A DNA stretch of 51,156 nucleotides, taken from the NCBI GenBank assembly GCA_051877855.1, contig JBJEJH010000010.1, forward strand, positions 1 through 51,156, in the 5' to 3' direction. Shown here piece by piece: positions 33,920 through 42,452 of this stretch; the stretch's first letter is position 1, and each line of letters starts with the position of its first letter. The position numbers and the translations under genes were made by a program. Below the pieces are notes generated by a model. It was not told the origin of the DNA and did no database searches. It saw only the letters and a program-made list of their open reading frames with translations. Source of the stretch: MGBC120314 sp051877855 (GTDB lineage Bacteria; Bacillota; Clostridia; Lachnospirales; Lachnospiraceae).

Positions 33920-35747
33920 TATTGAGGAAGAATTAAAAAAACTCCCGGGTAAACCGGGAGTATATATTATGCACGATAAGACGGATGAAATTATCTACGT
34001 AGGTAAGGCCATCAGTCTTAAGAATCGTGTGCGGCAATATTTTCAGAGTAGTCGCAATAAGTCCTCTAAAATCGTCAAGATGGTGGAACATATTGACCAT
34101 TTTGAATATATTATTACAGATTCAGAATTGGAAGCACTGGTGCTGGAGTGTAATCTCATCAAGGAACACAGACCGAAGTATAACACCATGCTCAAGGATG
34201 ATAAGTCCTATCCTTATATCAAGGTAACCGTGGGGGAGGATTATCCGAGAATCCTTTTTGCACGACAGATGAAACGCGACAAGGCGAAGTATTTCGGACC
34301 ATATACCAGCGTGAGTGCAGTGAAGGATACGATTGAGCTGTTGCGTAAGATTTATCAGATTCGCACCTGTAATCGCACATTACCCCGTGATATCGGTCTG
34401 GAGAGACCCTGTCTGAACTATCACATTAAACAGTGTAAAGCCCCGTGTCAGGGATATATTTCCAAAGAAGAGTACAATGATTCGGTTAAGAAAGCCCTGG
34501 AATTCCTTAACGGAAATTATCATGGGGTTATTGCCATGCTGACGGAACGTATGAAGACAGCTGCAGAGCAGATGGAGTTCGAGGAAGCAGCGGAATACCG
34601 CGATCTTTTGGCCAGCGTGAAACAGATTGCACAAAAGCAGAAGATTACTAATTCTGATATGGAGAATAAGGATGTCATTGCCTGTGCCATGGAAGGTGAA
34701 GATGCAGTGATTCAGGTTTTCTTCGTGCGGGATGGAAAGCTTATGGGCAGAGAACATTTTCATATGAATATGGCTTTGGAAGATGAACGTGGTAAGATCG
34801 TCACCGGTTTCATTAAGGAATATTACGGAGGAACACCATTTATTCCTGCGCGAATCGTGGTGCAGGATGAGCTGGAGGATGCGGAGGTTCTTGCCAGCTG
34901 GTTAACCCAGCGCAGGGGGCAGAAGGTTCACATCGAAGTTCCGAAACGGGGACAGAAAGAGAAGATGGTAGAGCTTGCCCAGAAGAATGCCCAGATGGTT
35001 CTGGATCAGGATCTGGAGCGTATCCGTCGTGAAAATGAGCGTACTCTTGGAGCTATGGCGGAAATTGCAAGAATTTTGGAATTGCCGGAATTAAAGCGGG
35101 TGGAGGCCTTTGATATTTCGAATATCAGTGGTATGGAATCCGTGGGCTCCATGGTTGTATTTGAAAATGGTAAGCCGAAACGTACGGATTACCGACGCTT
35201 TAAGATTAAGTATGTGAAGGGACCCAACGATTATGCCAGTATGGAGGAAGTGTTGACGAGACGGTTCCTTCATGGAGAAAATGAAAAGGAAACAGGTGAC
35301 CGAACCAGTTTTAGTATCTATCCGGATCTTATTATGATGGATGGTGGAAGGGGGCAGGTTAATATTGCGCTGGGAGTGCTTGAACGGTTAAAAATCAATA
35401 TCCCGGTGTGTGGCATGGTAAAGGACGATAATCACCGTACGAGAGGGTTGTATTTCAACAATGTAGAGGTACCGCTTAATACTCACGGGGAAGGATTCAA
35501 GTTAATCACTCGTGTACAGGACGAGGCCCATCGTTTTGCTATTGAATATCACCGAAGTCTCCGTGGTAAGACACAGGTCAAGTCGGTGCTGGATGAGATA
35601 CAGGGTGTGGGCCCGGCCAGACGCAAGGCTTTGATGAAGTATTTTATGGATATCGAGGCAATTAAGAAAGCAGAAGTGGGGGAACTTACGAAGGTGGATG
35701 GCATCACGGAAAATATTGCGAAGAATATTTATAATTACTTTCACTGA
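33903..35747 (+). CDS. uvrC: UvrABC system protein C
   Basis: 614 residues. The GIY-YIG nuclease domain is at the N-terminus ('PGVYIMHDKTDEIIYVGKA'), a Cys-containing segment 'CLNYHIKQCKAPCQGYI' and a UVR motif ('MKTAAEQMEFEEAAEYRD') follow, then the RNase H-like endonuclease domain ('VEAFDISNISGMESVGSMVV', 'DLIMMDGGRGQVN') and C-terminal helix-hairpin-helix repeats ('GVGPARRKALMKYF', 'VDGITENIAKNI'). It makes the two incisions of nucleotide excision repair. The start overlaps the end of ftsH, implying coupling. Motifs are all intact. Confidence 0.96.
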   Translation: MSQTFNIEEELKKLPGKPGVYIMHDKTDEIIYVGKAISLKNRVRQYFQSSRNKSSKIVKMVEHIDHFEYIITDSELEALVLECNLIKEHRPKYNTMLKDDKSYPYIKVTVGEDYPRILFARQMKRDKAKYFGPYTSVSAVKDTIELLRKIYQIRTCNRTLPRDIGLERPCLNYHIKQCKAPCQGYISKEEYNDSVKKALEFLNGNYHGVIAMLTERMKTAAEQMEFEEAAEYRDLLASVKQIAQKQKITNSDMENKDVIACAMEGEDAVIQVFFVRDGKLMGREHFHMNMALEDERGKIVTGFIKEYYGGTPFIPARIVVQDELEDAEVLASWLTQRRGQKVHIEVPKRGQKEKMVELAQKNAQMVLDQDLERIRRENERTLGAMAEIARILELPELKRVEAFDISNISGMESVGSMVVFENGKPKRTDYRRFKIKYVKGPNDYASMEEVLTRRFLHGENEKETGDRTSFSIYPDLIMMDGGRGQVNIALGVLERLKINIPVCGMVKDDNHRTRGLYFNNVEVPLNTHGEGFKLITRVQDEAHRFAIEYHRSLRGKTQVKSVLDEIQGVGPARRKALMKYFMDIEAIKKAEVGELTKVDGITENIAKNIYNYFH

Positions 35748-35796
35748 TTGGTAAAGTATGTTATGATATTAATATATATTGTTCGGAGGATGTAGT

Positions 35797-36732
35797 ATGG
35801 ATCAGGTGGAATTAACTCAAGTCATTGAGAAAATGGGGTTGAAGAATCGAACCCCTCAGATCGCGGTGGATAATATTTTTCTCCATATTCCGGAGATTAA
35901 TCGTCCGGCGCTTCAGCTTTCCGGATTCTACGATCATTTTGATAATGACCGTATGCAGATTATTGGTAATGTGGAATATGCATATTTGTCTACCTTAGAT
36001 GAAGAGACAAGGAGGCTTCGTTATATTCAGCTTTTGTCCAGCAATATTCCATGTCTGGTATTCTGCCGTGGTCTTGAGCCGGAACAGATGCTTTTGGAAA
36101 TTGCATTAAAGTATAGTGTACCGATTTTACAATATCATGAAACAACGTCTTCTTTTATGGCAGAGGCGATTCGCTGGTTGAAGGTACAACTGGCACCAAC
36201 CATCACAATACATGGCGTGTTGGTTGATGTGTATGGTGAAGGCGTATTGATTATGGGTGAAAGTGGCGTTGGTAAATCTGAGGCGGCTTTGGAACTTATC
36301 AAGAGAGGCCATCGTCTGGTGTCGGATGATGCCGTTCAGATCAGTAAAGTAAGTGATGCTACATTAATCGGTACTGCGCCGGATATTACCAGACATTTTA
36401 TCGAGCTTCGAGGCATAGGTATAGTAGATGTAAAGACACTCTTCGGTGTGCAGAGTGTTAAGGAAACCCAGACGATTAATATGGTGGTGAAACTGGAAGA
36501 GTGGAGCAAGGATAAGGAATATGACCGCCTTGGCTTGGAGGATGAATATACGGAATTTCTTGGCAATAAGGTGGTATGTATGACCGTTCCGATTCGCCCG
36601 GGTCGTAATATTGCTATTATTGTGGAGTCTGCTGCAGTTAACTTCCGTCAGAAACAGATGGGATATAATGCAGCACAGGAACTTTACAACCGTGTTCAGC
36701 AGAACCTTGCCAATAAGAAAATGGGGAATTAA
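35797..36732 (+). CDS. hprK: HPr kinase/phosphorylase
   Basis: 311 residues from ATG 35797, eight bases after CGGAGG. The N-terminal MurF-like domain is followed by the kinase domain with Walker A 'GESGVGKSEAALELIKRGH' and 'RLVSDDAVQI' with catalytic acid, and 'LRGIGIVDVKTLFG' of the HprK signature. It phosphorylates and dephosphorylates Ser46 of HPr and Crh in response to glycolytic metabolites, controlling catabolite repression through CcpA. Its likely substrate here is the Crh-like protein at 40605. Followed after 27 bases by a ROK kinase gene. Confidence 0.95.
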   Translation: MDQVELTQVIEKMGLKNRTPQIAVDNIFLHIPEINRPALQLSGFYDHFDNDRMQIIGNVEYAYLSTLDEETRRLRYIQLLSSNIPCLVFCRGLEPEQMLLEIALKYSVPILQYHETTSSFMAEAIRWLKVQLAPTITIHGVLVDVYGEGVLIMGESGVGKSEAALELIKRGHRLVSDDAVQISKVSDATLIGTAPDITRHFIELRGIGIVDVKTLFGVQSVKETQTINMVVKLEEWSKDKEYDRLGLEDEYTEFLGNKVVCMTVPIRPGRNIAIIVESAAVNFRQKQMGYNAAQELYNRVQQNLANKKMGN

Positions 36733-36759
36733 TATCGTATAACGAAGGATGGAAATAGA

Positions 36760-37701
36760 ATGAAAGATATCTGTTTTGGTGTAGATGTGGGAGGAACCAC
36801 GGTTAAGATGGGATTGTTCGAGACCGGGGGAAGACTCCTTAATAGTTTCGAGATCGTCACCCGCAAGGAAGATCATGGAAAGAACGTTCTTCCGGACATT
36901 GCACAGGCGATTGAAAAGGAATTGAATGAACAAAATATCAGTAAGGAACGTGTTGCCGGTATTGGTATTGGAGTTCCGGGTCCGGTGCTGGATGATGGTA
37001 CGGTGAACAAATGCGTAAATATTGGCTGGGACGTTATTAATATTGCAAAAGAATTGGGCAATCTTACCGGACTTAAGGTTAAGGTTGGAAATGATGCTAC
37101 CGTGGCGGCGCTTGGTGAAGCATGGCAGGGTGGCGGAAAAGGTTATGGCAGCATGGCGATGTTTACACTTGGAACCGGTGTCGGCGGAGGCATTATCGTA
37201 AATGGTAAGCCGGTGAACGGCTGCAGGGGTGCCGGCGGTGAAGTTGGGCATATGTTTGTTGTATATGATGAGGAAGAAACTTGTAACTGCGGCAAAAAAG
37301 GCTGCCTCGAGCAGGTTGCTTCGGCTACCGGTATCGTGCGGATGGCACGCCGGATGATGGCGCAGGCCACAGAGACAACAAAACTTACGAAGTATGAAGA
37401 TCTTACGGCAAAGAATGTACTGGATGAAGCCAAGAACGGGGATGCTGTGGCAATGCAGGTGTTGGAGAATCTTGGTAAGTACCTTGGTATTGCTATGGCC
37501 CATACGGCCTGTGTGGTAGACCCGGAGGTATTTGTTCTGGGTGGTGGTGTTTCGAAAGCAGGAAAGATTCTGATTGATGTTGTGGAAAAAAATTATCGTC
37601 AGTATGCGTTCCATGCAAGCCGTGAGGCGAAGATTACGCTGGCTACACTGGGGAATGATGCCGGAATGTATGGTGCAGCCAGATTAGTAATTGAAGAATA
37701 G
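36760..37701 (+). CDS. glcK: ROK-family glucokinase
   Basis: 313 residues. Phosphate-binding 'FGVDVGGTTVKMGLFE' at the N-terminus, 'IGIGVPGPV', catalytic Asp in 'VGNDATVAALGEAW', 'TLGTGVGGGIIVNG', and the ROK zinc motif 'CNCGKKGCLEQVAS' with the preceding His of 'GEVGHMFV'. These features match bacterial ROK glucokinases, which phosphorylate glucose with ATP in the cytoplasm. A related sugar specificity cannot be excluded from sequence alone. It sits between hprK and murB, linking glucose entry into glycolysis with the HprK/Crh control system. Confidence 0.85.
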   Translation: MKDICFGVDVGGTTVKMGLFETGGRLLNSFEIVTRKEDHGKNVLPDIAQAIEKELNEQNISKERVAGIGIGVPGPVLDDGTVNKCVNIGWDVINIAKELGNLTGLKVKVGNDATVAALGEAWQGGGKGYGSMAMFTLGTGVGGGIIVNGKPVNGCRGAGGEVGHMFVVYDEEETCNCGKKGCLEQVASATGIVRMARRMMAQATETTKLTKYEDLTAKNVLDEAKNGDAVAMQVLENLGKYLGIAMAHTACVVDPEVFVLGGGVSKAGKILIDVVEKNYRQYAFHASREAKITLATLGNDAGMYGAARLVIEE

Positions 37702-37745
37702 AAAATGATATTGAAACGATTATATAAGATTGGGTAGGTTGATTC

Positions 37746-38657
37746 ATGGGTCAGGACATACGTGAAAAATTGGTAGCGCTTGTAGGTGAGGACAATGTTC
37801 TCATCAATGAGCCGATGAAAAAACATACAACATTTCGCATTGGAGGAGTAGCAGATTATTTTGTTACTCCTTGTAGTATTTTAGAAGTACGTGAGGTTAT
37901 AAAACTGTGCAGACAAGAAAATGTTCCCTATTATCTGATGGGAAACGGCAGTAATCTTCTGGTCAGCGATGAGGGCTATCGTGGCGTGATTGTGCAGTTG
38001 TATGATAAATTTAATCAGGTGGAATGGAACGAAAACAAAGCGGTGGTGATGGCAGGATGTCTGTTATCTAGCTTTGGCAATGAAGCGGCAAGACGGTCTC
38101 TTACCGGATTTGAATTTGCCACCGGTATCCCGGGAACCATGGGCGGTGCTGTGACGATGAATGCGGGGGCTTATGGAGGAGAAATGAAAGATTGCCTCCT
38201 TCGTGTCCGTATGATGGATCAGGATGGCAGGGATCGCTGGTATGATAAGGAAGAATTGCAGCTGGGTTATCGCACCAGTATTGCAGCTACCGAAAACCTT
38301 GTGGTGCTGGAAGCTGAGATTGAATTAGTTAAGGGTGATCCGACGGCAATCAAGAACAAACTGTCAGAATTATCTCTGGCAAGAAGAAGCAAACAACCTC
38401 TGGAATATCCCAGTGCAGGAAGTACATTTAAACGGCCGGAAGGGTATTTTGCAGGTCAATTGATTCAAGATGCCGGATTCAAAGGGATGGTACATGGCGG
38501 CGCCATGGTGTCGGATAAACATTCGGGATTTGTAATCAATAAGGATAATGCTACGGCTAAGGATGTGCTGGAACTGATACAGATGGTTCAGGAGGGCGTC
38601 TTTAGGCAATTTGGCGTACATTTGGAGATGGAAGTAAAAAAGCTTGGTGATTTTTAG
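37746..38657 (+). CDS. murB: UDP-N-acetylenolpyruvoylglucosamine reductase
   Basis: 303 residues, type II MurB length. FAD-binding: 'YYLMGNGSNLLVSDEGYRG' and 'TGFEFATGIPGTMGGAVTMN'. The catalytic Ser lies in 'YPSAGSTFKRPEGYFAG', and the Glu of 'FGVHLEMEVKKLG' near the C-terminus completes the site. It reduces the enolpyruvyl group to give UDP-MurNAc in peptidoglycan precursor synthesis. The ATG at 37746 has GGGTAGGTTGATTC upstream. It is followed by rapZ, as in many Clostridia. Confidence 0.95.
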   Translation: MGQDIREKLVALVGEDNVLINEPMKKHTTFRIGGVADYFVTPCSILEVREVIKLCRQENVPYYLMGNGSNLLVSDEGYRGVIVQLYDKFNQVEWNENKAVVMAGCLLSSFGNEAARRSLTGFEFATGIPGTMGGAVTMNAGAYGGEMKDCLLRVRMMDQDGRDRWYDKEELQLGYRTSIAATENLVVLEAEIELVKGDPTAIKNKLSELSLARRSKQPLEYPSAGSTFKRPEGYFAGQLIQDAGFKGMVHGGAMVSDKHSGFVINKDNATAKDVLELIQMVQEGVFRQFGVHLEMEVKKLGDF

Positions 38658-38741
38658 TATTGACTTGCCGAATTGTTAAGGTTATAACTAATATTGTGCC
38701 AGGAGTGAAAGATACAAGCTTCATTAGTGGAGGACGATGTT

Positions 38742-39614
38742 ATGAGAATGGTCATTGTTACGGGATTATCCGGTGCAGGTATGAGTACTGCGCTTAATAT
38801 GTTGGAAGATATGGGATATTACTGCGTAGATAATATGCCAATCTCTCTGATTATGAAGTTTGCAGAGCTGGTATACAGCCAGGAGGAAAGCAACAATAAT
38901 GTTGCTCTGGGTGTGGATATTCGAAGCGGTAAGGGCTTGGAGGAATTGGCCAATGTCCTGGAAAATCTCATAAATAATCGATATTATTATGAGATTTTAT
39001 TCCTGGATGCCAGTGATGAGGTTCTTCTAAAGCGTTATAAGGAGTCCCGAAGGAGTCATCCTTTGGCCAAAACAGACCGTATTGACAAAGGTATTTCGCT
39101 GGAAAGAAAACGTCTGGAGTTCTTAAAGAAGCAGGCGGATTATATTATTGATACCTCAACACTTCTGACAAGGGAACTAAAGCAGGAATTGGAAAAAATA
39201 TTTGTTTTGGATGAGAAGTTTTCGAACCTCATGATTACGGTATTGTCCTTTGGATTCAAGTATGGAATACCCAGTGATGCAGATCTGCTCTTTGATGTGC
39301 GTTTTCTGCCGAATCCTTATTATATCGAGGAACTAAGACCGCTTACAGGCAACGATGAAGCCATTCAGAAGTACGTTATGGGATCTGATGCGGCGGTACA
39401 GTTTCTGAACAAATTAGTGGATATGGTAAAGTTCCTGATTCCGAACTATATCTTAGAGGGAAAGAATCAATTGGTTATTGCCGTGGGATGTACCGGAGGA
39501 AAGCATCGTTCGGTTACATTGGCAAATGAATTATATAAAGCGCTGGATGGCAATGATTATGGTGTTAAGATTGAACATCGTGATATTGACAAAGATGCGG
39601 CGCGAAAGAAATAA
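38742..39614 (+). CDS. rapZ: RapZ/YvcJ-family nucleotide-binding protein with altered Walker A
   Basis: 290 residues from ATG 38742 (GTGGAGGACGATGTT upstream). N-terminal P-loop 'VTGLSGAGMSTALNMLED' and 'MGYYCVDNMPISL' are characteristic, as are 'SHPLAKTDRIDKGISLER' in the middle, and 'GCTGGKHRSVTLANELY' in the C-terminal UDP-GlcNAc/RNA-binding domain. The usual Walker A is GxSGAGKS; here the Lys is Met14. RapZ controls glmS mRNA decay in enteric bacteria; in Firmicutes YvcJ affects competence and has GTPase activity. The gene lies upstream of whiA as in Bacillus, but the intervening yvcK (gluconeogenesis factor) is missing. Confidence 0.9.
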   Translation: MRMVIVTGLSGAGMSTALNMLEDMGYYCVDNMPISLIMKFAELVYSQEESNNNVALGVDIRSGKGLEELANVLENLINNRYYYEILFLDASDEVLLKRYKESRRSHPLAKTDRIDKGISLERKRLEFLKKQADYIIDTSTLLTRELKQELEKIFVLDEKFSNLMITVLSFGFKYGIPSDADLLFDVRFLPNPYYIEELRPLTGNDEAIQKYVMGSDAAVQFLNKLVDMVKFLIPNYILEGKNQLVIAVGCTGGKHRSVTLANELYKALDGNDYGVKIEHRDIDKDAARKK

Positions 39615-39648
39615 TACAGTTTAATGAAGCTGGCATGGAGGAAGGGTA

Positions 39649-40602
39649 ATGTCATTTTCATCAAATGTTAAGGATGAGATATCCAGGCAGATCAGTTCGG
39701 CAAGACATTGTCAGATTGCTGAGCTTGCTGCGATTTTTAATATGTGTGGAAGCGTCATGATATCGGAAAATGAACGTTATTCCATTAAAATTGTGACAGA
39801 AAATGTGATTGTTGCACGTAAGTTTTATAAATTACTGAAACGGGCTTTTGAGGTGAATGCAGAGATTACCATTCGTGCCAATAACAGGCTGAATAAAAGT
39901 AATCGATACACCGTCATAATAAGAAAGAATGATAGTGCAATCCGGATATTGAAGGCATTTCGTATCTTGAATGAGAATATGGAAATTGCAGATGATATGC
40001 TGGTGGGAGATGTTATTACACAACAATCCTGTTGTAAAAGGGCATTTATTCGAGGAGCATTTCTGGCAGGAGGCTCCATAAGTGATCCGAATAAATTCTA
40101 TCATTATGAAATCGTATGTGATAGTGAAAGCAAAGCCATGAGACTGAGGGACATGATTAATACATTCGAGCTGGATGCCAAGGTGGTAAACCGTAAGAAG
40201 AGTTTTGTGGTATACATCAAAGAAGGTACACAGATTGTTGAAATTCTTAATGTAATGGAAGCCCATGTCTCCCTGATGGATCTTGAGAATGTCCGGATAC
40301 TTAAAGAAGTCCGAAATGATGTGAATCGCAGGGTGAACTGTGAGACGGCCAATCTTAATAAGACGGTGGCCGCAGCGATAAAACAGATAAAGGATATTGA
40401 ATATATCCGGGATACCGTAGGCCTAAGTGCGTTGAAGGAAGAACTGGAAGAAATGGCCCGGGTGCGATTAGAACATCCGGATACGCCGTTGAAAGAACTG
40501 GGAGAATTCCTGAGTGAACCGGTAGGCAAATCCGGTGTAAACCACCGATTAAAAAAGATAAGTGAGATTGCAGAAAACCTTAGAGAAAGCAAGGAGGGAT
40601 AA
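39649..40602 (+). CDS. whiA: DNA-binding protein WhiA
   Basis: 317 residues. Two degenerate LAGLIDADG-like repeats occupy the N-terminal two thirds ('RAFIRGAFLAGGSISDPNKF' region and its earlier copy 'AELAAIFNMCGSV'), followed by a C-terminal helix-turn-helix ('ELGEFLSEPVGKSGVNHRLK'). WhiA is a conserved Gram-positive regulator affecting cell division, chromosome segregation and, in actinobacteria, sporulation. The gene follows rapZ by 34 bases and precedes the Crh-like gene by 2 bases, an order conserved in Firmicutes. AGGAAGGGTA precedes the start. Confidence 0.94.
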   Translation: MSFSSNVKDEISRQISSARHCQIAELAAIFNMCGSVMISENERYSIKIVTENVIVARKFYKLLKRAFEVNAEITIRANNRLNKSNRYTVIIRKNDSAIRILKAFRILNENMEIADDMLVGDVITQQSCCKRAFIRGAFLAGGSISDPNKFYHYEIVCDSESKAMRLRDMINTFELDAKVVNRKKSFVVYIKEGTQIVEILNVMEAHVSLMDLENVRILKEVRNDVNRRVNCETANLNKTVAAAIKQIKDIEYIRDTVGLSALKEELEEMARVRLEHPDTPLKELGEFLSEPVGKSGVNHRLKKISEIAENLRESKEG

Positions 40603-40604
40603 AT

Positions 40605-40862
40605 ATGATTTCAAGAGACATTCAGGTTAAGATTAAGTCCGGGTTGGAGACAAGACCGGTGGCATTGCTTGTGCAGGTTGCCAGTCAGTATGACAGCAAG
40701 ATTTATGTAGAGAACAATTCCGGAAAATTTAACGCAAAGAGTATTATGGGAATGATGACACTGGGTCTGTGTGAAGGCGATAATATTAAGGTTACCGCCG
40801 AGGGAGAAGACGAAGAAAAAGCTGTTGCGGATATTGAAGAATATTTAAGCGGCAGAAAATAA
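40605..40862 (+). CDS. crh: Crh-like HPr paralogue lacking the catalytic histidine
   Basis: 85 residues, the standard HPr length. The active-site region reads 'KSGLETRPVALLVQ' where HPr has GLHARPA: position 15, normally the PEP-phosphorylated His, is Glu15. The HprK target Ser46 is intact in 'FNAKSIMGMMTLG'. In Bacillus, Crh has Gln15 and works only as a Ser46-P corepressor of CcpA; the same role is expected here. It lies 2 bases after whiA, as Bacillus crh does. Glu15 could mimic a permanently charged state, but that is speculation. A strong terminator follows. Confidence 0.88.
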   Translation: MISRDIQVKIKSGLETRPVALLVQVASQYDSKIYVENNSGKFNAKSIMGMMTLGLCEGDNIKVTAEGEDEEKAVADIEEYLSGRK

Positions 40863-40896
40863 GATGAAAATAGAATATTGAAAGAAAAGATTAAAT

Positions 40897-40941
40897 AAAA
40901 AACACGAGATTGGATTGAAGTAATCCGGTCTCGTGTTTTTT
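40897..40941. terminator. Terminator after the hprK-crh run
   Basis: AAAAAACACGAGA pairs with TCTCGTGTTTTTT around a nested TGGATT/AATCCG stem. Poly-A and poly-T on the two sides make it bidirectional, serving the convergent PilZ gene as well. Confidence 0.88.
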
Positions 40942-40967
40942 GACTTGATATTAAGAAATATTGTGGA

Positions 40968-41324
40968 TTAGTCCGCTTCTTCCAAAGACTTGGCGTAATC
41001 GTCAATGATGTAGGTCAATACAGACGCCATACCGACAAATTCACATCCGTAGAGGTATTCATCATTTTCTAACGGAATACAGCGGATAATCTTAACAACA
41101 CAGTAGAGTTTGTCTTCGGCGTCACCCAGTTGAAGTGCGGCATTAAAATAGTAATCCAGAGGAATGATATCCTTGGAATGAAACCCAATTCCGTGCTTAG
41201 AAATATCCACTACCGTAATCGGTGCTGTCAGAGGACCTACGGTGACATGGTTCTGCTTAAAAAGATTTGATACATTTAATTCAAGATTAGCCTTAAGGCG
41301 CTTGCTTCGACGATGTTCGTCCAT
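40968..41324 (-). CDS. PilZ-domain protein (probable cyclic-di-GMP receptor)
   Basis: 118 residues, essentially a single PilZ domain. The two ligand motifs are present: 'RRSKRLKANLELNV' (RxxxR at the N-terminus) and 'VVDISKHGIGFHS' (D/NxSxxG). Residues between form the beta-barrel ('FNAALQLGDAEDKLYCVVKI'). Such stand-alone PilZ proteins bind c-di-GMP and alter motility, polysaccharide or protein partners. The start ATG has CGGAGGGTTATCAT upstream. It is monocistronic between convergent and divergent units. No cyclase or phosphodiesterase gene is in the window, so the signalling partner is elsewhere. Confidence 0.85.
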   Translation of the reverse strand: MDEHRRSKRLKANLELNVSNLFKQNHVTVGPLTAPITVVDISKHGIGFHSKDIIPLDYYFNAALQLGDAEDKLYCVVKIIRCIPLENDEYLYGCEFVGMASVLTYIIDDYAKSLEEAD

Positions 41325-41446
41325 ATGATAACCCTCCGTAGAATGTAATCTTAACGTAACTTATAATATATCTCTATGATACACTTTAATGTGAAAATAT
41401 GCAAGAAGAGTTTGTGTTTTTGCAAGGTTATTGGTGATTTTGTCAG

Positions 41447-41475
41447 TTGATTTATTCAGGGTGGTGTTATATAAT
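41447..41475 (+). promoter_or_regulatory. Promoter of the purC-purF-purB run
   Basis: TTGATT, 17 bases, TATAAT. Transcription from about 41482 places the first usable start codon at or after 41513 and supports ATG 41540 for purC. No purine-riboswitch or PurBox sequence was recognised in the leader. Confidence 0.75.
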
Positions 41476-41539
41476 TTTTAATATGTGGGATTTTGATGAA
41501 TCTCCAGATAAAATGCACAAAAAGGATGGGTGTAAGACG

Positions 41540-42415
41540 ATGGAAGAATTTAAGCTATTGTATGAAGGTAAAGTCAGAGAAGTATATGATATTGGTGAGC
41601 ATCTTGTTATTGCGGCTACAGACCGTATCTCTGCATTTGATCATATTCTTAAGAACAAGGTGACGGATAAGGGTGCAATCCTGACACAGATGTCCAAGTT
41701 CTGGTTTGACTTCACTAAGGATATCGTTCCGAATCATATGGTTTCGGTGGATACCAAGGATATGCCGGAGTTTTTCAGAACAGAGCGTTTCCAGGGAAAT
41801 ACAATGATGTGTAAGAAGCTTCAGATGCTTCCGGTTGAATGCATCGTTCGTGGATATATTACTGGTAGTGGCTGGGCAAGTTACCAGAAGGAAGGTAAGG
41901 TTTGTGGTATTGCACTTCCGGAAGGTCTCAAGGAGTCTGAGAAGCTGGCAGAGCCGATCTACACACCAAGTACCAAGGCTGAGATCGGCGATCATGACGA
42001 GAATATCTCCTTTGAGCAGAGTATTGACGTATTAGAGAAGAAGTTCCCGGGTAAGGGTAAGGAATATGCAGAAAAGATTCGTGATTACACGATTGCACTT
42101 TACAAGAAGTGTGCTGAGTATGCGCTTAGCAAGGGTATTATCATTGCAGATACGAAGTTTGAATTTGGTTTGGATGAGAATGGTGAAGTGGTTATCGGTG
42201 ATGAAATGCTTACACCGGACAGCTCGCGTTTCTGGCCATTAGAAGGATACAAGGTAGGTCAGGGGCAGCCTTCTTTTGATAAGCAGTTCGTAAGAGACTG
42301 GTTGAAGGCTAATCCGGATAGTGATTATCTTCTTCCGGAAGAGGTTGTGACCAAGACCGTTGATAAGTATAAGGAAGCTTATTTATTATTAACAGGTAAA
42401 GAATTTTCAAAGTAA
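41540..42415 (+). CDS. purC: Phosphoribosylaminoimidazole-succinocarboxamide synthase
   Basis: The frame is open from 41447, but the promoter lies inside that extension; ATG 41540 gives 291 residues, starting 'MEEFKLLYEGKVREVYD', the conserved N-terminus. Signatures include 'ATDRISAFDHILKNKVTDKG', 'VECIVRGYITGSGWASYQKE' and 'IADTKFEFGLDENGEVVIGD'. It joins CAIR and aspartate with ATP to make SAICAR, step 7-8 of purine synthesis. An in-frame ATG at 41513 is a weaker alternative. Followed by purF and purB, which act earlier and next in the pathway. Confidence 0.95.
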   Translation: MEEFKLLYEGKVREVYDIGEHLVIAATDRISAFDHILKNKVTDKGAILTQMSKFWFDFTKDIVPNHMVSVDTKDMPEFFRTERFQGNTMMCKKLQMLPVECIVRGYITGSGWASYQKEGKVCGIALPEGLKESEKLAEPIYTPSTKAEIGDHDENISFEQSIDVLEKKFPGKGKEYAEKIRDYTIALYKKCAEYALSKGIIIADTKFEFGLDENGEVVIGDEMLTPDSSRFWPLEGYKVGQGQPSFDKQFVRDWLKANPDSDYLLPEEVVTKTVDKYKEAYLLLTGKEFSK

Positions 42416-42452
42416 CTTGTTTTTGCGCAGACTTAAAACGGAGACATAAAAG

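Noticed and set aside
36364..37614. 416-codon open frame on the minus strand
   Set aside because: It lies antisense to hprK and the ROK kinase gene, both with complete motifs, and its translation is His/Asn-rich with no recognisable domain or ribosome binding site.
41380..41539. Purine riboswitch or PurR box before purC
   Set aside because: The leader is too short after the promoter (about 60 bases) and lacks the aptamer loop sequences.
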